Source of the DNA: Caryophanales bacterium UBA5603 | Lineage (GTDB): Bacteria > Bacillota_I > Bacilli_A > Izemoplasmatales > Hujiaoplasmataceae | Assembly (NCBI GenBank): GCA_002424815.1 | Contig: DILB01000012.1 | Coordinates: 1 to 25,258 of the forward strand | DNA: 25,258 nt | Direction: 5' to 3' | Shown: one piece after another, positions 1 through 7,843 of the stretch | Position numbering within the stretch: the stretch's first letter is position 1 | Layout of the letters: every line of letters begins with the position of its first letter | The notes under the pieces: model-generated | Databases searched by the model: none | Told to the model about the DNA's origin: nothing | What the model saw: only the letters and a program-made list of their open reading frames with translations | Program-made: the position numbers and the translations under genes

Positions 1-2009
1 TCATATCGGTTATTTTCTTTCTTCCTTTATTATATATTTCGATGGGAGAAATGCTCGGATTTCCTCAGCTAGCATTTATCACTGGGATGGAAATGGCCAT
101 GAATGCGGCGTTATTACAATTCTTACTTACCTTACCCATTGTCATTGCGAATGCGGCGTATTTTAAAGTCGGTTTTAAACGTTTATGGCTAAGGTCTCCG
201 AATATGGATTCTTTGATTGCGATCGGCTCAGGTGCAGCGATTCTTTATGGTATTTTTGCCTTATTCATGATTGGTACGGGTCTTGGGACACATAATATGG
301 CTTTAGCCGATGAATATCGGATGAATTTATATTTTGAGGCGGCGGGAGCTATTTTAACGCTTGTCACCGTAGGGAAGTATTTAGAAGCGATTAGCAAAGG
401 TAAAACCAGTGAAGCAATTAAGAAACTATTGCAACTGGCTCCTAAAACCGCATTCGTTGAAATCGATTCGGAAATTCAGGAAATTGCAGTAGAGGATTTA
501 AAAAAAGGCGATATCGTTATCATTAAACCGGGGATGAACATTCCGGTGGATGGCGAAATCATCTATGGTGCGTCCACCCTCGATGAATCGGCCATCACGG
601 GAGAATCAATGCCGGTTGATAAAAAAATCGGTGATAAAGTCATTAGTGCAACCATTAATAAAACCGGTTATATCAAATTCAGAGCCGAAAAAGTTGGCAG
701 TGATACAACTTTAGCCCAAATTATTCGTTTGGTAGAAGAAGCCGGTTCCTCGAAAGCACCGATTGCCAAACTCGCTGATCAAATCAGCGGGGTATTTGTA
801 CCGATTGTGATGGGCATTGCAATGGTAACCTTCGTCGTTTGGATGTTACAAGGAAACGGATTTTCTTTTGCTTTAGGTATGGCCATTACGGTCTTAGTCA
901 TCTCCTGTCCTTGTGCTTTAGGGTTAGCGACACCGTTAGCGATTATGGTGGCGAGTGGCAAGGGTGCTGAAAACGGGATTTTAATTAAATCGGCTGAAAG
1001 TTTAGAAACAGCGCATAAAGTTACTTCCGTTGTCTTAGACAAAACTGGAACAATCACCTATGGACATCCTTCGTTAGTCGGATTAAAAACATTGCGAGAA
1101 CAAAATGAAGATGAGGTTTTAAGAATCGCTTATGCACTGGAATCTCATTCAGAACATCCCATCGCTATTGCGATTGTTGAAGCGGCGAAAGAAAAACAAT
1201 TGATCATGCCTTTAATCAATCAGTTTGAAGCCATCATCTCTCAAGGGATTAAAGCCACGATGGATGGTCATTGGTACTATGCGGGAAATATGGCGTTGAT
1301 GCATTCTTTTAATATCAATACTCAAGAGGCTGAAGTCATTGGAAATACTTTTGCTTTAGAAGGAAAAACCTCGATTTATATTGCCAATGAAACCGAAGTA
1401 TTAGGGGTTTTAGCCATCGCTGATACGATTAAACCGACTTCGATTGAAGCCATTGAAGGATTTCGACGTTTAGGTATTGAAGTGACCATGTTAACCGGAG
1501 ATAATGCTATCACCGCAGAAGCTATTCGCAAACAATTATCCATTGATAAAGTCATCGCTGAAGTTACGCCTGAAGAAAAAGAACAAGTGATTAAAAAACT
1601 GCAAAGCGAAGGAAAAGTTGTGGCGATGGTGGGAGATGGTATCAATGATGCCATTGCTTTAACCAGAGCCGATGTTGGTATTGCGATTGGCGCTGGTACC
1701 GATATTGCGATTGAAAGTGCTGATATCGTCTTGATAAAAAATGATCTTCGTGATGCATTGGGTGCGATTGAATTATCGAAAAAAACGATTAACAATATCA
1801 AAATGAATTTATTTTGGGCGTTTTTCTACAATGTCGTTGGCATACCGATTGCAGCGGGCGTCTTTTATACTTTATTGAACGGATTAAAACTTGATCCAAT
1901 GCTCGGCAGTCTTGCGATGAGTATCTCATCGGTATCAGTAGCGATGAGTGCGTTAACCTTAAGAGGATTTAAACCAAGTCATAGAAAAAAAGGAGTGAAA
2001 TTAGTATGA
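1..2009 (+). CDS. copA: Copper-exporting P1B-type ATPase CopA (5' partial)
   Basis: Membrane pump that exports Cu(I) using ATP. The frame is open to the first base, and the residues before the Met codon at 42 read like a CopA membrane helix ending LPLLYIS, so the true start lies upstream and any N-terminal metal-binding domain is out of view. Seen in order: actuator motif TGES (597-608), the membrane copper site CPC (906-914), the phosphorylation motif DKTGT from 1038, a SEHP motif of the nucleotide-binding domain near 1150, and hinge motif GDGIND (1632-1649). The last helices carry YN and MSISS, the residues typical of Cu(I)-type (P1B-1) pumps. The TGA stop overlaps the copZ start by 4 bases. 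CopZ and CsoR next door support copper over zinc or cadmium. CsoR presumably controls the operon from a promoter outside the window. Confidence 0.96.
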   Translation, partial: ISVIFFLPLLYISMGEMLGFPQLAFITGMEMAMNAALLQFLLTLPIVIANAAYFKVGFKRLWLRSPNMDSLIAIGSGAAILYGIFALFMIGTGLGTHNMALADEYRMNLYFEAAGAILTLVTVGKYLEAISKGKTSEAIKKLLQLAPKTAFVEIDSEIQEIAVEDLKKGDIVIIKPGMNIPVDGEIIYGASTLDESAITGESMPVDKKIGDKVISATINKTGYIKFRAEKVGSDTTLAQIIRLVEEAGSSKAPIAKLADQISGVFVPIVMGIAMVTFVVWMLQGNGFSFALGMAITVLVISCPCALGLATPLAIMVASGKGAENGILIKSAESLETAHKVTSVVLDKTGTITYGHPSLVGLKTLREQNEDEVLRIAYALESHSEHPIAIAIVEAAKEKQLIMPLINQFEAIISQGIKATMDGHWYYAGNMALMHSFNINTQEAEVIGNTFALEGKTSIYIANETEVLGVLAIADTIKPTSIEAIEGFRRLGIEVTMLTGDNAITAEAIRKQLSIDKVIAEVTPEEKEQVIKKLQSEGKVVAMVGDGINDAIALTRADVGIAIGAGTDIAIESADIVLIKNDLRDALGAIELSKKTINNIKMNLFWAFFYNVVGIPIAAGVFYTLLNGLKLDPMLGSLAMSISSVSVAMSALTLRGFKPSHRKKGVKLV

Positions 2010-2224
2010 AAAAAACCATTCAAATATCAGGCATGACTTGTATGCATTGTTCAATGCGCGTTGAAAAAGCTTTAAAAGCTGTTCAAGGCGTAAATCAAGT
2101 TAATGTTGACTTGCGACTAGGACAAGCCACACTGGACGTTAATGAGCAAGCAACGGATTTATCGCTCAAAAATGCGATTAAAGAAGCGGGTTATAAACCC
2201 GGAAAAATCGAGGGTTCTTTATGA
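2006..2224 (+). CDS. copZ: Copper chaperone CopZ (heavy-metal-associated domain)
   Basis: A 72-residue single-domain protein with the HMA fold. The metal-binding loop SGMTCMHC lies near the N-terminus, with both cysteines separated by two residues (CxxC). The family carries Cu(I) in the cytosol and hands it to CopA and to CsoR. The gene starts inside the last codons of copA (ATGA overlap) and ends in another ATGA overlap with csoR, so the three are almost certainly translated from one message. A ribosome binding site, AAAGGAG, lies within the end of copA. Length is normal for CopZ. Confidence 0.95.
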   Translation: MKKTIQISGMTCMHCSMRVEKALKAVQGVNQVNVDLRLGQATLDVNEQATDLSLKNAIKEAGYKPGKIEGSL

Positions 2225-2478
2225 AAGCTGACCATAAATTAGTTACAAAATGGCTAAATATGGCCAAAGGTCAAATTGAAGGTATTCTTAAGATGGTAGA
2301 AGAGGATCGTTATTGTATTGATATTTCTCATCAAATGCTTGCCTCAATCGCCATCATAAAAAAAGCAAATAAAGCTGTTTTAACGGTGCATTTAGAAAGT
2401 TGTGTCCGGGATTCATTGTCGGCTGAAGGTGTCGAAAAAATCGAAGAAATCATCAAAATCATCGATCAACTCAATTAA
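2221..2478 (+). CDS. csoR: CsoR-family copper-sensing repressor
   Basis: An 85-residue all-helical DUF156 protein. The Cu(I) ligand set of CsoR is visible as Cys32, His57 and Cys61; the spacings of 25 and 4 residues match those of characterised CsoR proteins and differ from the formaldehyde (FrmR) and nickel/cobalt (RcnR) branches. The family binds DNA as an all-helical tetramer and lets go when Cu(I) binds. The start codon overlaps the copZ stop by 4 bases. The operator is probably upstream of copA, outside this window, as no CsoR-like GC-tract palindrome was seen between the three genes. No clear terminator follows before the next promoter at 2521. Confidence 0.93.
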   Translation: MKADHKLVTKWLNMAKGQIEGILKMVEEDRYCIDISHQMLASIAIIKKANKAVLTVHLESCVRDSLSAEGVEKIEEIIKIIDQLN

Positions 2479-2520
2479 CTTAAAATCTTCTAAAAAGAAC
2501 GATTGTAATTTAAATATATA

Positions 2521-2529
2521 TGATATAAT
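2521..2529 (+). promoter_or_regulatory. Extended -10 promoter of the B12 riboswitch transcript
   Basis: TGATATAAT, an extended -10 element with the hexamer TATAAT at 2524-2529. The best -35 candidate is a weak TTGTAA at 2503-2508 with a 15-base spacer. The predicted transcript starts near 2536, about 35 bases before the riboswitch core. Confidence 0.6.
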
Positions 2530-2570
2530 CTTAGTTGAACCTTGAGACTGAGGTCTTTGACATGATTTGA

Positions 2571-2660
2571 AACAGGTGTATAACAGGGAACCGGGTGTAA
2601 TTCCTGGACTGTGCCAGCAACCGTAAATATCGTTGATATGAGTCGGGAGACCTACCTGTT
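2571..2660 (+). ncRNA. Cobalamin (B12) riboswitch
   Basis: Conserved features of the cobalamin riboswitch are present in order: GGGAACCGGGTG with AATTCC (2586-2604), GCCAGCAACCGTAA (2613-2626), and the B12-box-like AGTCGGGAGACCT (2641-2653). The ends close with a perfect P1 stem, AACAGGT (2571-2577) with ACCTGTT (2654-2660). A ribosome binding site for the downstream lipoprotein lies about 20 bases after the stem, and no terminator hairpin is visible in between, so control of translation is more likely than termination. By family knowledge it turns expression down when cobalamin is bound. The exact expression platform is not clear by eye. Confidence 0.9.
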
Positions 2661-2689
2661 CAAAAATATAAAAAAAGAAGGGTAAAAAA

Positions 2690-3106
2690 ATGAAGAAAGC
2701 ACTGGGTACCATGCTGATCTTAATTGTTTCACTCGTTTTGGTAGGTTGTTCAGCCGGCCGCCAAACAGCTACGGGACTAGGTAGTGTCACGTTCGAACTG
2801 TTTAATCAAAACGACGAATTAATCAAAACGAGAACTGTTGAATTTGTTGAAGGCGATACGCTCTTAGGATTGCTACAACAAAATTTCACAGTTTATTGTC
2901 CTACTGCAGAAGGAACGTCTTCAACGGCATGTGATTACACGCCGACTTGGGGTATCTTTTTAACGGGACTTGATGACATTCATGCCTTTGATTCAAGCAT
3001 TGAGTATTTAGCCTTTTATATCAATGGTGAATATGCGACAACCGGTGTGGATGGCGCAATGATTGTGGATGGCTATGTCTATACCTTCAAACATGTTCTC
3101 CTCTAA
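2690..3106 (+). CDS. DUF4430 (transcobalamin-like) lipoprotein
   Basis: A 138-residue protein with a lipoprotein signal: lysines, a hydrophobic stretch and the lipobox LVGC with the lipidated Cys20. The mature part matches the DUF4430 / transcobalamin C-terminal-like fold: an N-terminal strand with the motif VEGDTLLGLL, then a late block around YLAFYINGEYATTGVD. In animals the related domain is part of B12 carriers; in bacteria these proteins are often found beside cobalamin riboswitches and transporters. With the riboswitch just upstream, the likely role is to capture cobalamin on the outer face of the membrane for the transporter encoded next. Cobalamin binding is inferred, not shown. The start is set by the AGAAGGG site about 8 bases upstream of the ATG. 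Confidence 0.82.
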   Translation: MKKALGTMLILIVSLVLVGCSAGRQTATGLGSVTFELFNQNDELIKTRTVEFVEGDTLLGLLQQNFTVYCPTAEGTSSTACDYTPTWGIFLTGLDDIHAFDSSIEYLAFYINGEYATTGVDGAMIVDGYVYTFKHVLL

Positions 3107-3638
3107 GCAAGAGCGAATCACACAACCTTTAAGACAAATCACATTGGCAGCGATGCTGCTAACGGTTTTGTATGTCCAAGAATTAGTTTTATCGAGTATT
3201 CCTAATGTCCAATTAACTGTCGTGTTAATCATAGTTTACGGCGCAACACTGCCTTTGGCAATGTCTTTACCGATTGTGATTGGCTATGTTTTGTTAGATA
3301 ATCTGTTATTAGGTTCTTTTTCGATTCTTTATACACCCGCGATGTTTTTTTCGTGGATATTATTGACGCTGGTTGCGTATGCACTTCGAAATCGTCGTTT
3401 CATCATCATCTTATTATTTTCAATTTTCTTTGCTTTTCTTTATGGATGGAGTTTTATTCCAGCAAAGATTATTGAACAAGGGATAAATATTCTATGGCCT
3501 TATTTTTTAGCTGATCTTCCTTTTGAGGCGATAATGGCTTTGAATAATGCTATCACTGTTTTGTTTTTTTATCGTCATTTAAAAACGATTCTCCAGTCAC
3601 TCATCGATCCAGCAAGTATCAGTATTGATTTAGAATAA
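3093..3638 (+). CDS. Putative ECF transporter S component for cobalamin
   Basis: A very hydrophobic protein of about 181 residues with five or six membrane segments starting right after residue 12 (PLRQITLAAMLL). Size, short N-terminus and topology fit the substrate-binding (S) components of energy-coupling-factor transporters. The gene overlaps the end of the DUF4430 gene, so both are under the B12 riboswitch, pointing to cobalamin or a precursor as substrate. No EcfA or EcfT genes are nearby; a shared energising module elsewhere would be needed. Start is uncertain: ATG codons at 3069, 3075 and 3093 are possible and none has a strong ribosome binding site; 3093 gives the shortest overlap (14 bases) and a normal N-terminus. 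Confidence 0.65.
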   Translation: MFSSKQERITQPLRQITLAAMLLTVLYVQELVLSSIPNVQLTVVLIIVYGATLPLAMSLPIVIGYVLLDNLLLGSFSILYTPAMFFSWILLTLVAYALRNRRFIIILLFSIFFAFLYGWSFIPAKIIEQGINILWPYFLADLPFEAIMALNNAITVLFFYRHLKTILQSLIDPASISIDLE

Positions 3639-3654
3639 CGCTTAAAAAGCTATG

Positions 3655-3680
3655 AACCCATCGAAATGATGGGTTTTTTT
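3655..3680 (+). terminator. Rho-independent terminator after the B12 uptake operon
   Basis: Perfect 8-base stem AACCCATC / GATGGGTT with a 5-base loop, followed by a run of seven Ts. Confidence 0.9.
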
Positions 3681-3791
3681 ATTATACAATCGATATATAT
3701 GATTCATCGATTATTTATTTTACTATCGAAAATATAAAAATAAAAAAATAGTGCAATACTAGGCATTTGACTTCATTCTTGGTTTGTTTTG

Positions 3792-3800
3792 TGGTATAAT
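3792..3800 (+). promoter_or_regulatory. Extended -10 promoter of the ferritin gene
   Basis: TGGTATAAT, with TATAAT at 3795-3800. A TTGACT lies at 3767-3772 but is 22 bases away, too far for a normal -35; TTCATT at 3772-3777 has the right 17-base spacing. The start codon follows 35 bases after the -10. Confidence 0.6.
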
Positions 3801-3834
3801 ATAAACATAAAAATGAAAAATAGGAGGATTAAAA

Positions 3835-4314
3835 ATGTTAAATAACAATGTATCTAAATTAATAAATGAACAAATCAATAAAGAAATGTTCTCTGCCTAC
3901 CTTTATCTCGACATGGCAAACTACTACATTAACCATGGCCTAAACGGTTTTGCCCACTGGTTCAACAAACAAGCAAAAGAAGAAATGGAACATGCGTTCA
4001 AATTTATTGAGTACTTACAAGACAACGGCTTTGAAGTAACCCTTGAGGCAATCGCAAAACCGTCTAAAACGTACAAAAACTATAAAGAACCACTGGAAGA
4101 ATCTTATAAACACGAACAATTCGTCACCGCTTCCATTCATAACATTTACGCAGAAGCTCAAAAAGTATCTGATTTCCGTACACAAGAATTTCTCAATTGG
4201 TTTGTAAAAGAACAAATGGAAGAAGAAAAGAATGCGACGGATTTAATCATTGCTTTTGATATGCACAACCCTGCAGGTCTATTTGCTTTAGACGGCAAAC
4301 TCGGAACCCGCTAA
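3835..4314 (+). CDS. ftnA: Bacterial non-heme ferritin
   Basis: A 159-residue iron storage protein forming 24-mer cages in this family. The ferroxidase residues fall at exactly the positions known from E. coli FtnA: Glu17, Glu50, His53, Glu94, Gln127 and Glu130. There is no heme-ligand methionine pattern of bacterioferritin and no N-terminal extension of Dps. The gene is alone between two terminators, with a consensus AGGAGG site (3822-3827) 7 bases before the ATG, suggesting strong expression. No clear Fur or PerR box was seen; an inverted repeat at 3688-3712 lies upstream. It probably buffers iron needed for the Fe-S chemistry encoded further along. Confidence 0.96.
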   Translation: MLNNNVSKLINEQINKEMFSAYLYLDMANYYINHGLNGFAHWFNKQAKEEMEHAFKFIEYLQDNGFEVTLEAIAKPSKTYKNYKEPLEESYKHEQFVTASIHNIYAEAQKVSDFRTQEFLNWFVKEQMEEEKNATDLIIAFDMHNPAGLFALDGKLGTR

Positions 4315-4332
4315 ACCCTTTAATCTATGTTC

Positions 4333-4360
4333 AAAAGGAGCTATCATTAGCTCTTTTTTT
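4333..4360 (+). terminator. Terminator after ferritin
   Basis: Stem GAGCTA / TAGCTC (4338-4343 with 4348-4353) with loop TCAT, extended by A-T pairs and followed by a long T run. Confidence 0.88.
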
Positions 4361-4399
4361 TATTAGAATGTTTTTGAAATCTTAAATGAAGGTATGCTA

Positions 4400-4408
4400 T
4401 GATATAAT
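4400..4408 (+). promoter_or_regulatory. Extended -10 promoter of the MFS gene
   Basis: TGATATAAT with TATAAT at 4403-4408; no good -35 at the proper distance (TTGAAA at 4374-4379 is 23 bases away). Confidence 0.6.
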
Positions 4409-4444
4409 AATCATGGTTAAGACTATGGAAACACGGAGAATACT

Positions 4445-5626
4445 ATGAAACGTAAAATCATCTTACTCATTGTCATTTATATCATCTTCATCGCCCTCGG
4501 ATTACCGGATGCACTGATTGGCTCAGGTTGGAACATGATTCGTGAAGACTTACACGTGTCTTTAGGAACATTAGGATTTATGACGGTAGCTGTCTATTCA
4601 ATGTCGGTTTTAGCAACCTTCAATGCCCCGAGACTTTTAAGACTTTTAGAAACAAAACGGATTGCCATTATCAGCGTCTTTTTAACGGGGACCGCCTTAA
4701 TTTTCATTAGCCAAGTAACAGCGTTTTATCAAATGCTATTTTTTGCTATACCTTTAGGGATTGGCGCAGGCGCCATCGATGTTTCACTCAATCACTACAT
4801 GGCTAAAAATTATGAAGCCAAACATATGAATTATCTTCATTCATTTTATGGCATCGGTGTAACTTTAGGACCAACGGTCATGGCGTATACTTTAAGTCAA
4901 AACTCTTGGCGCAATGGGTATATCATCGTTGGACTGATGCTTTTAGTTATTGCTTTGATTGCTTTATTAACCCATAAATTATGGGCAAAAGAACCGAAAG
5001 AAGAACGCGAAGATACACACGCTCACATAAAAATTAAAGATATCTTAAAGATCAAAGGTGCCATCGCCAGTATTTTGATTTTTATGTTTTATGTCCATAT
5101 CGAATCGTTAGGTGGCGTTTGGATTGCGAGTTATTTTTACATTCAAAAAGATATCTCCTACGCTAGCGCAGCGCTATTTACCACGACTTATTATTTAGCT
5201 TTAACCATCGGACGTTTGACGAGTGGGTTTGTTTCATCAATTGTTACGCCGCAACAATTGGTAAAAATCGGACAAACACTGATTGTTATTTCCGCTGTTT
5301 TGATGTTATTTAATTTTTCCTCTTTATGGGTTTATTATGTCATCGTTTTCTTGTTTGGCCTAGGATGTGCACCGATATATCCCAATATGATGTTCTTAAA
5401 TTCTATTTATTTTGAGAAGAAACAATTAAGTAAAATGGTGAGTTTACAAATGGCTCTCGGTTATATGGGATTTGGGATATTGACGCCGCTTGCAGGATTA
5501 TTTTTTGATAAGATCTCCATCGCTTTCTTTCCAATTTTTGTGCTTTTCACTGGTACAATATTATGGTTGATTACTTTACGATTAATGGCTAATAAAAAAT
5601 TAGTATTTAAAACCATAAATTCTTAA
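4445..5626 (+). CDS. MFS permease, FucP/YbjJ-like
   Basis: A 393-residue membrane protein with about 12 hydrophobic segments. The N-terminal ALGLPDALIGSGWNMI block, the GIGAGAIDVSLNHYMA block and the NYLHSFYGIGVTLGP block are characteristic of the fucose-permease-like branch of the major facilitator superfamily, whose members carry sugars or other small organic solutes by proton symport or efflux. The substrate cannot be read from sequence, and no sugar-metabolism genes are adjacent. The gene is a single transcription unit with its own promoter and a CGGAGAA ribosome binding site ahead of the ATG; it converges on clpB across a shared terminator hairpin. Confidence 0.85.
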   Translation: MKRKIILLIVIYIIFIALGLPDALIGSGWNMIREDLHVSLGTLGFMTVAVYSMSVLATFNAPRLLRLLETKRIAIISVFLTGTALIFISQVTAFYQMLFFAIPLGIGAGAIDVSLNHYMAKNYEAKHMNYLHSFYGIGVTLGPTVMAYTLSQNSWRNGYIIVGLMLLVIALIALLTHKLWAKEPKEEREDTHAHIKIKDILKIKGAIASILIFMFYVHIESLGGVWIASYFYIQKDISYASAALFTTTYYLALTIGRLTSGFVSSIVTPQQLVKIGQTLIVISAVLMLFNFSSLWVYYVIVFLFGLGCAPIYPNMMFLNSIYFEKKQLSKMVSLQMALGYMGFGILTPLAGLFFDKISIAFFPIFVLFTGTILWLITLRLMANKKLVFKTINS

Positions 5627-5628
5627 TA

Positions 5629-5666
5629 AAAAATAAAACATCAGCGCTCATGGCTGATGTTTTTAT
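5629..5666. terminator. Bidirectional terminator between the MFS gene and clpB
   Basis: Stem ACATCAGC / GCTGATGT (5638-5645 with 5653-5660), loop of 7. A T run follows on the plus strand and an A-rich tract precedes it, giving a T run for minus-strand transcription, so it can end both convergent transcripts. Confidence 0.88.
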
Positions 5667-7786
5667 TAGTTTTGAACAATGTGATACTCATCGGATTTAA
5701 ATACCATGCTATAAGGTTTATGCGGTTGAATTTCTTGATTGATGATGGCTTTTGCGATGGTGGTTTCAATCATTCTTTGAATATAACGCTTAATCGGTCT
5801 TGCGCCGTATTCAGGATCAAAGGCAGAAGCGATAATCGCTTGGGTTGTTGATTCATCAAACGCGAGAATGATATGTTGTTCGTTCAATCGAAGCATGAGT
5901 TCATTTAACATCTTCTTAACGATTTTGATTTGTGTATCAAAACTTAACGGTTTAAAAATAATAATTTCGTCGATTCGATTTAAAAACTCAGGTTTGAAGT
6001 TTAATTTTACCAGTCGGTGCACTTCTGATTCACCAGCCATCGGATTTTTAATTAAGAACTCACTGCCTAAATTCGAGGTCATAATGATGATGGTGTTTTT
6101 AAAATCGACGGTTCTGCCTTGATTGTCCGTTAATCGACCGTCATCGAGTATTTGTAGTAATACATTGAAGACTTCAGGATGTGCCTTCTCAATCTCATCA
6201 AATAAGATAATCGAATATGGTTTTCTTCGAATGGCTTCGGTCAATTGCCCACCTTCATCATAGCCAACATAACCTGGTGGCGCCCCAATTAAACGCGAAA
6301 CGGAATGACTTTCCATGTATTCAGACATGTCGATGCGAACAATGTGGGTTTCACTTGCGAAAAGTTGTTCAGCTAACGATTTAGCAACTTCAGTTTTTCC
6401 AACACCCGTTGGACCGAGAAACATAAAGGATCCGATGGGACGACGTTCATCTTTAATCCCCGCTCTTTGTCGGATGATTGCATCGGTAATGAGTTCGATC
6501 GCTTGATCTTGACCTATCACGCGTTTTTTTAGGTTTTCAGATAAAGCGAGTAATTTCTCTTTATCGCCTTGCATCAATTTTGAAACCGGTATGCCCGTCC
6601 ATTTAGAGACGATTTCAGCGATGATGTTTTCAGTGACGACTTCGCTGATCAAACGATCTTTTTCATGTTTTTCCGATTCTTGATAAATATATTTTTCTAA
6701 TTCGGGAATTTTCGAATACTGTAATTCAGCGGCTTTGGAATAGTCGCTTTTATTCAAAGCGTTCTGTAAATCAGTTTTCAATTGTTCCAAACGCGATTTC
6801 ATTTTCTTAACATTATCAAGTTCAGCTTTTTCTTGTTCCCATTGGGAACGAATACTCGTTTCTTGTTTTTTTAAAACGGTTAATTCATCTTTTAATTTTG
6901 TTAATCGTTCTTTTGTGAGTGGATCTGATTCCTTTTCCAATGCCCGTCGTTCAATCTCAAGTTGCATAATGCGTCGTGTGACCGAATCGAGTTCAGCGGG
7001 CATCGAATCGATTTCCATCCGTATAGAAGCAGAAGCCTCATCGATTAAATCAATGGCTTTGTCAGGCAGGAAACGATCGGTAATATAACGATTAGCATAT
7101 GTCGCAGCGGCAATAATCGCAGAGTCACTGATATGAACGCCATGATGCGTTTCAAAACGATCCTTCAAACCCCGAATAATTGAAATCGTATCTTCGACCG
7201 AAGGTTCATCAATTTGAACTTTTTGAAAACGTCGTTCCAAAGCATTGTCTTTTTCAATGTATTTCCGGTATTCATTGAGGGTCGTCGCGCCAATACAATG
7301 GAGTTCGCCTCTGGCGAGCATCGGTTTTAACATATTTGAAGCATCCATGGCCCCTTCCGTTCGACCAGCACCGACAATCATATGAATCTCATCAATAAAA
7401 AGAATAATCTCGCCTTCAGAGGCTTTAATCTTGTTTAATACCGCTTTTAAGCGTTCTTCAAATTCGCCTCGATACTTGGCACCTGCTAAAAGACTTGCTA
7501 AATCGAGTTCATAGACGGTTTTATTTTGCAAACCTAAAGGAACGTCTTTATCGACGATTCGGCGTGCCAAGCCTTCAATAATCGCTGTTTTACCAACGCC
7601 GGGTTCACCAATCAAAACTGGATTATTTTTGGTCTTTCTTGAAAGTATTTTGATGATACGACGAATCTCTTCTTCACGACCAATCACTGGATCAATTTTT
7701 CCAGATTTGACTTCTTCAATAATATTCCTGCCGAACTTTTCTAAGACGTTCGGATCTTCTTGATAATTTTGCATTTCTGGTTGCAT
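5666..7786 (-). CDS. clpB: ATP-dependent protein disaggregase ClpB, lacking the N domain
   Basis: A 706-residue AAA+ chaperone that pulls apart aggregated proteins with DnaK. Two nucleotide-binding modules are seen: Walker A GEPGVGKT at residues 60-67 with Walker B LFIDEIH, and a second GPTGVGKT near residue 455 with LFDEIEK. Between them is the long coiled-coil M domain, roughly residues 270-400, that marks ClpB rather than ClpC or ClpA. The usual substrate-binding N domain of about 150 residues is absent; the protein opens with a short linker and then the first AAA module, as in some mycoplasma ClpB proteins. The start is fixed by AAGGAGG seven bases upstream; an in-frame ATG further upstream lies before the -10 box and cannot be translated. 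Expression is under CIRCE control. Confidence 0.95.
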   Translation of the reverse strand: MQPEMQNYQEDPNVLEKFGRNIIEEVKSGKIDPVIGREEEIRRIIKILSRKTKNNPVLIGEPGVGKTAIIEGLARRIVDKDVPLGLQNKTVYELDLASLLAGAKYRGEFEERLKAVLNKIKASEGEIILFIDEIHMIVGAGRTEGAMDASNMLKPMLARGELHCIGATTLNEYRKYIEKDNALERRFQKVQIDEPSVEDTISIIRGLKDRFETHHGVHISDSAIIAAATYANRYITDRFLPDKAIDLIDEASASIRMEIDSMPAELDSVTRRIMQLEIERRALEKESDPLTKERLTKLKDELTVLKKQETSIRSQWEQEKAELDNVKKMKSRLEQLKTDLQNALNKSDYSKAAELQYSKIPELEKYIYQESEKHEKDRLISEVVTENIIAEIVSKWTGIPVSKLMQGDKEKLLALSENLKKRVIGQDQAIELITDAIIRQRAGIKDERRPIGSFMFLGPTGVGKTEVAKSLAEQLFASETHIVRIDMSEYMESHSVSRLIGAPPGYVGYDEGGQLTEAIRRKPYSIILFDEIEKAHPEVFNVLLQILDDGRLTDNQGRTVDFKNTIIIMTSNLGSEFLIKNPMAGESEVHRLVKLNFKPEFLNRIDEIIIFKPLSFDTQIKIVKKMLNELMLRLNEQHIILAFDESTTQAIIASAFDPEYGARPIKRYIQRMIETTIAKAIINQEIQPHKPYSMVFKSDEYHIVQN

Positions 7787-7814
7787 ATGATAACCTCCTT
7801 TACTCATCAAATAT

Positions 7815-7843
7815 ATTTTATCACTGTCTATTAGCACTGTCAA
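7815..7843 (-). promoter_or_regulatory. clpB promoter
   Basis: On the minus strand: TTGACA (7843-7838), a 17-base spacer, then TAAAAT (7820-7815) preceded by TGA. The -35 lies inside the CIRCE element. The predicted transcript starts near 7808, leaving a leader of about 22 bases. Confidence 0.85.

Noticed and set aside
1376..1801. Minus-strand open frame of 141 codons inside copA
   Set aside because: It is a shadow of conserved CopA motifs with no sequence features of its own.
1..2009. Use of UGA as tryptophan (mycoplasma code)
   Set aside because: Tryptophans are encoded by TGG and many genes end cleanly in TGA, often in ATGA overlaps, so the standard code applies.
7787..7843. Upstream in-frame start that would add 19 residues to ClpB
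   Set aside because: It lies inside the promoter and CIRCE element, upstream of the -10 box, and has no ribosome binding site; the ATG at 7786 has AAGGAGG.
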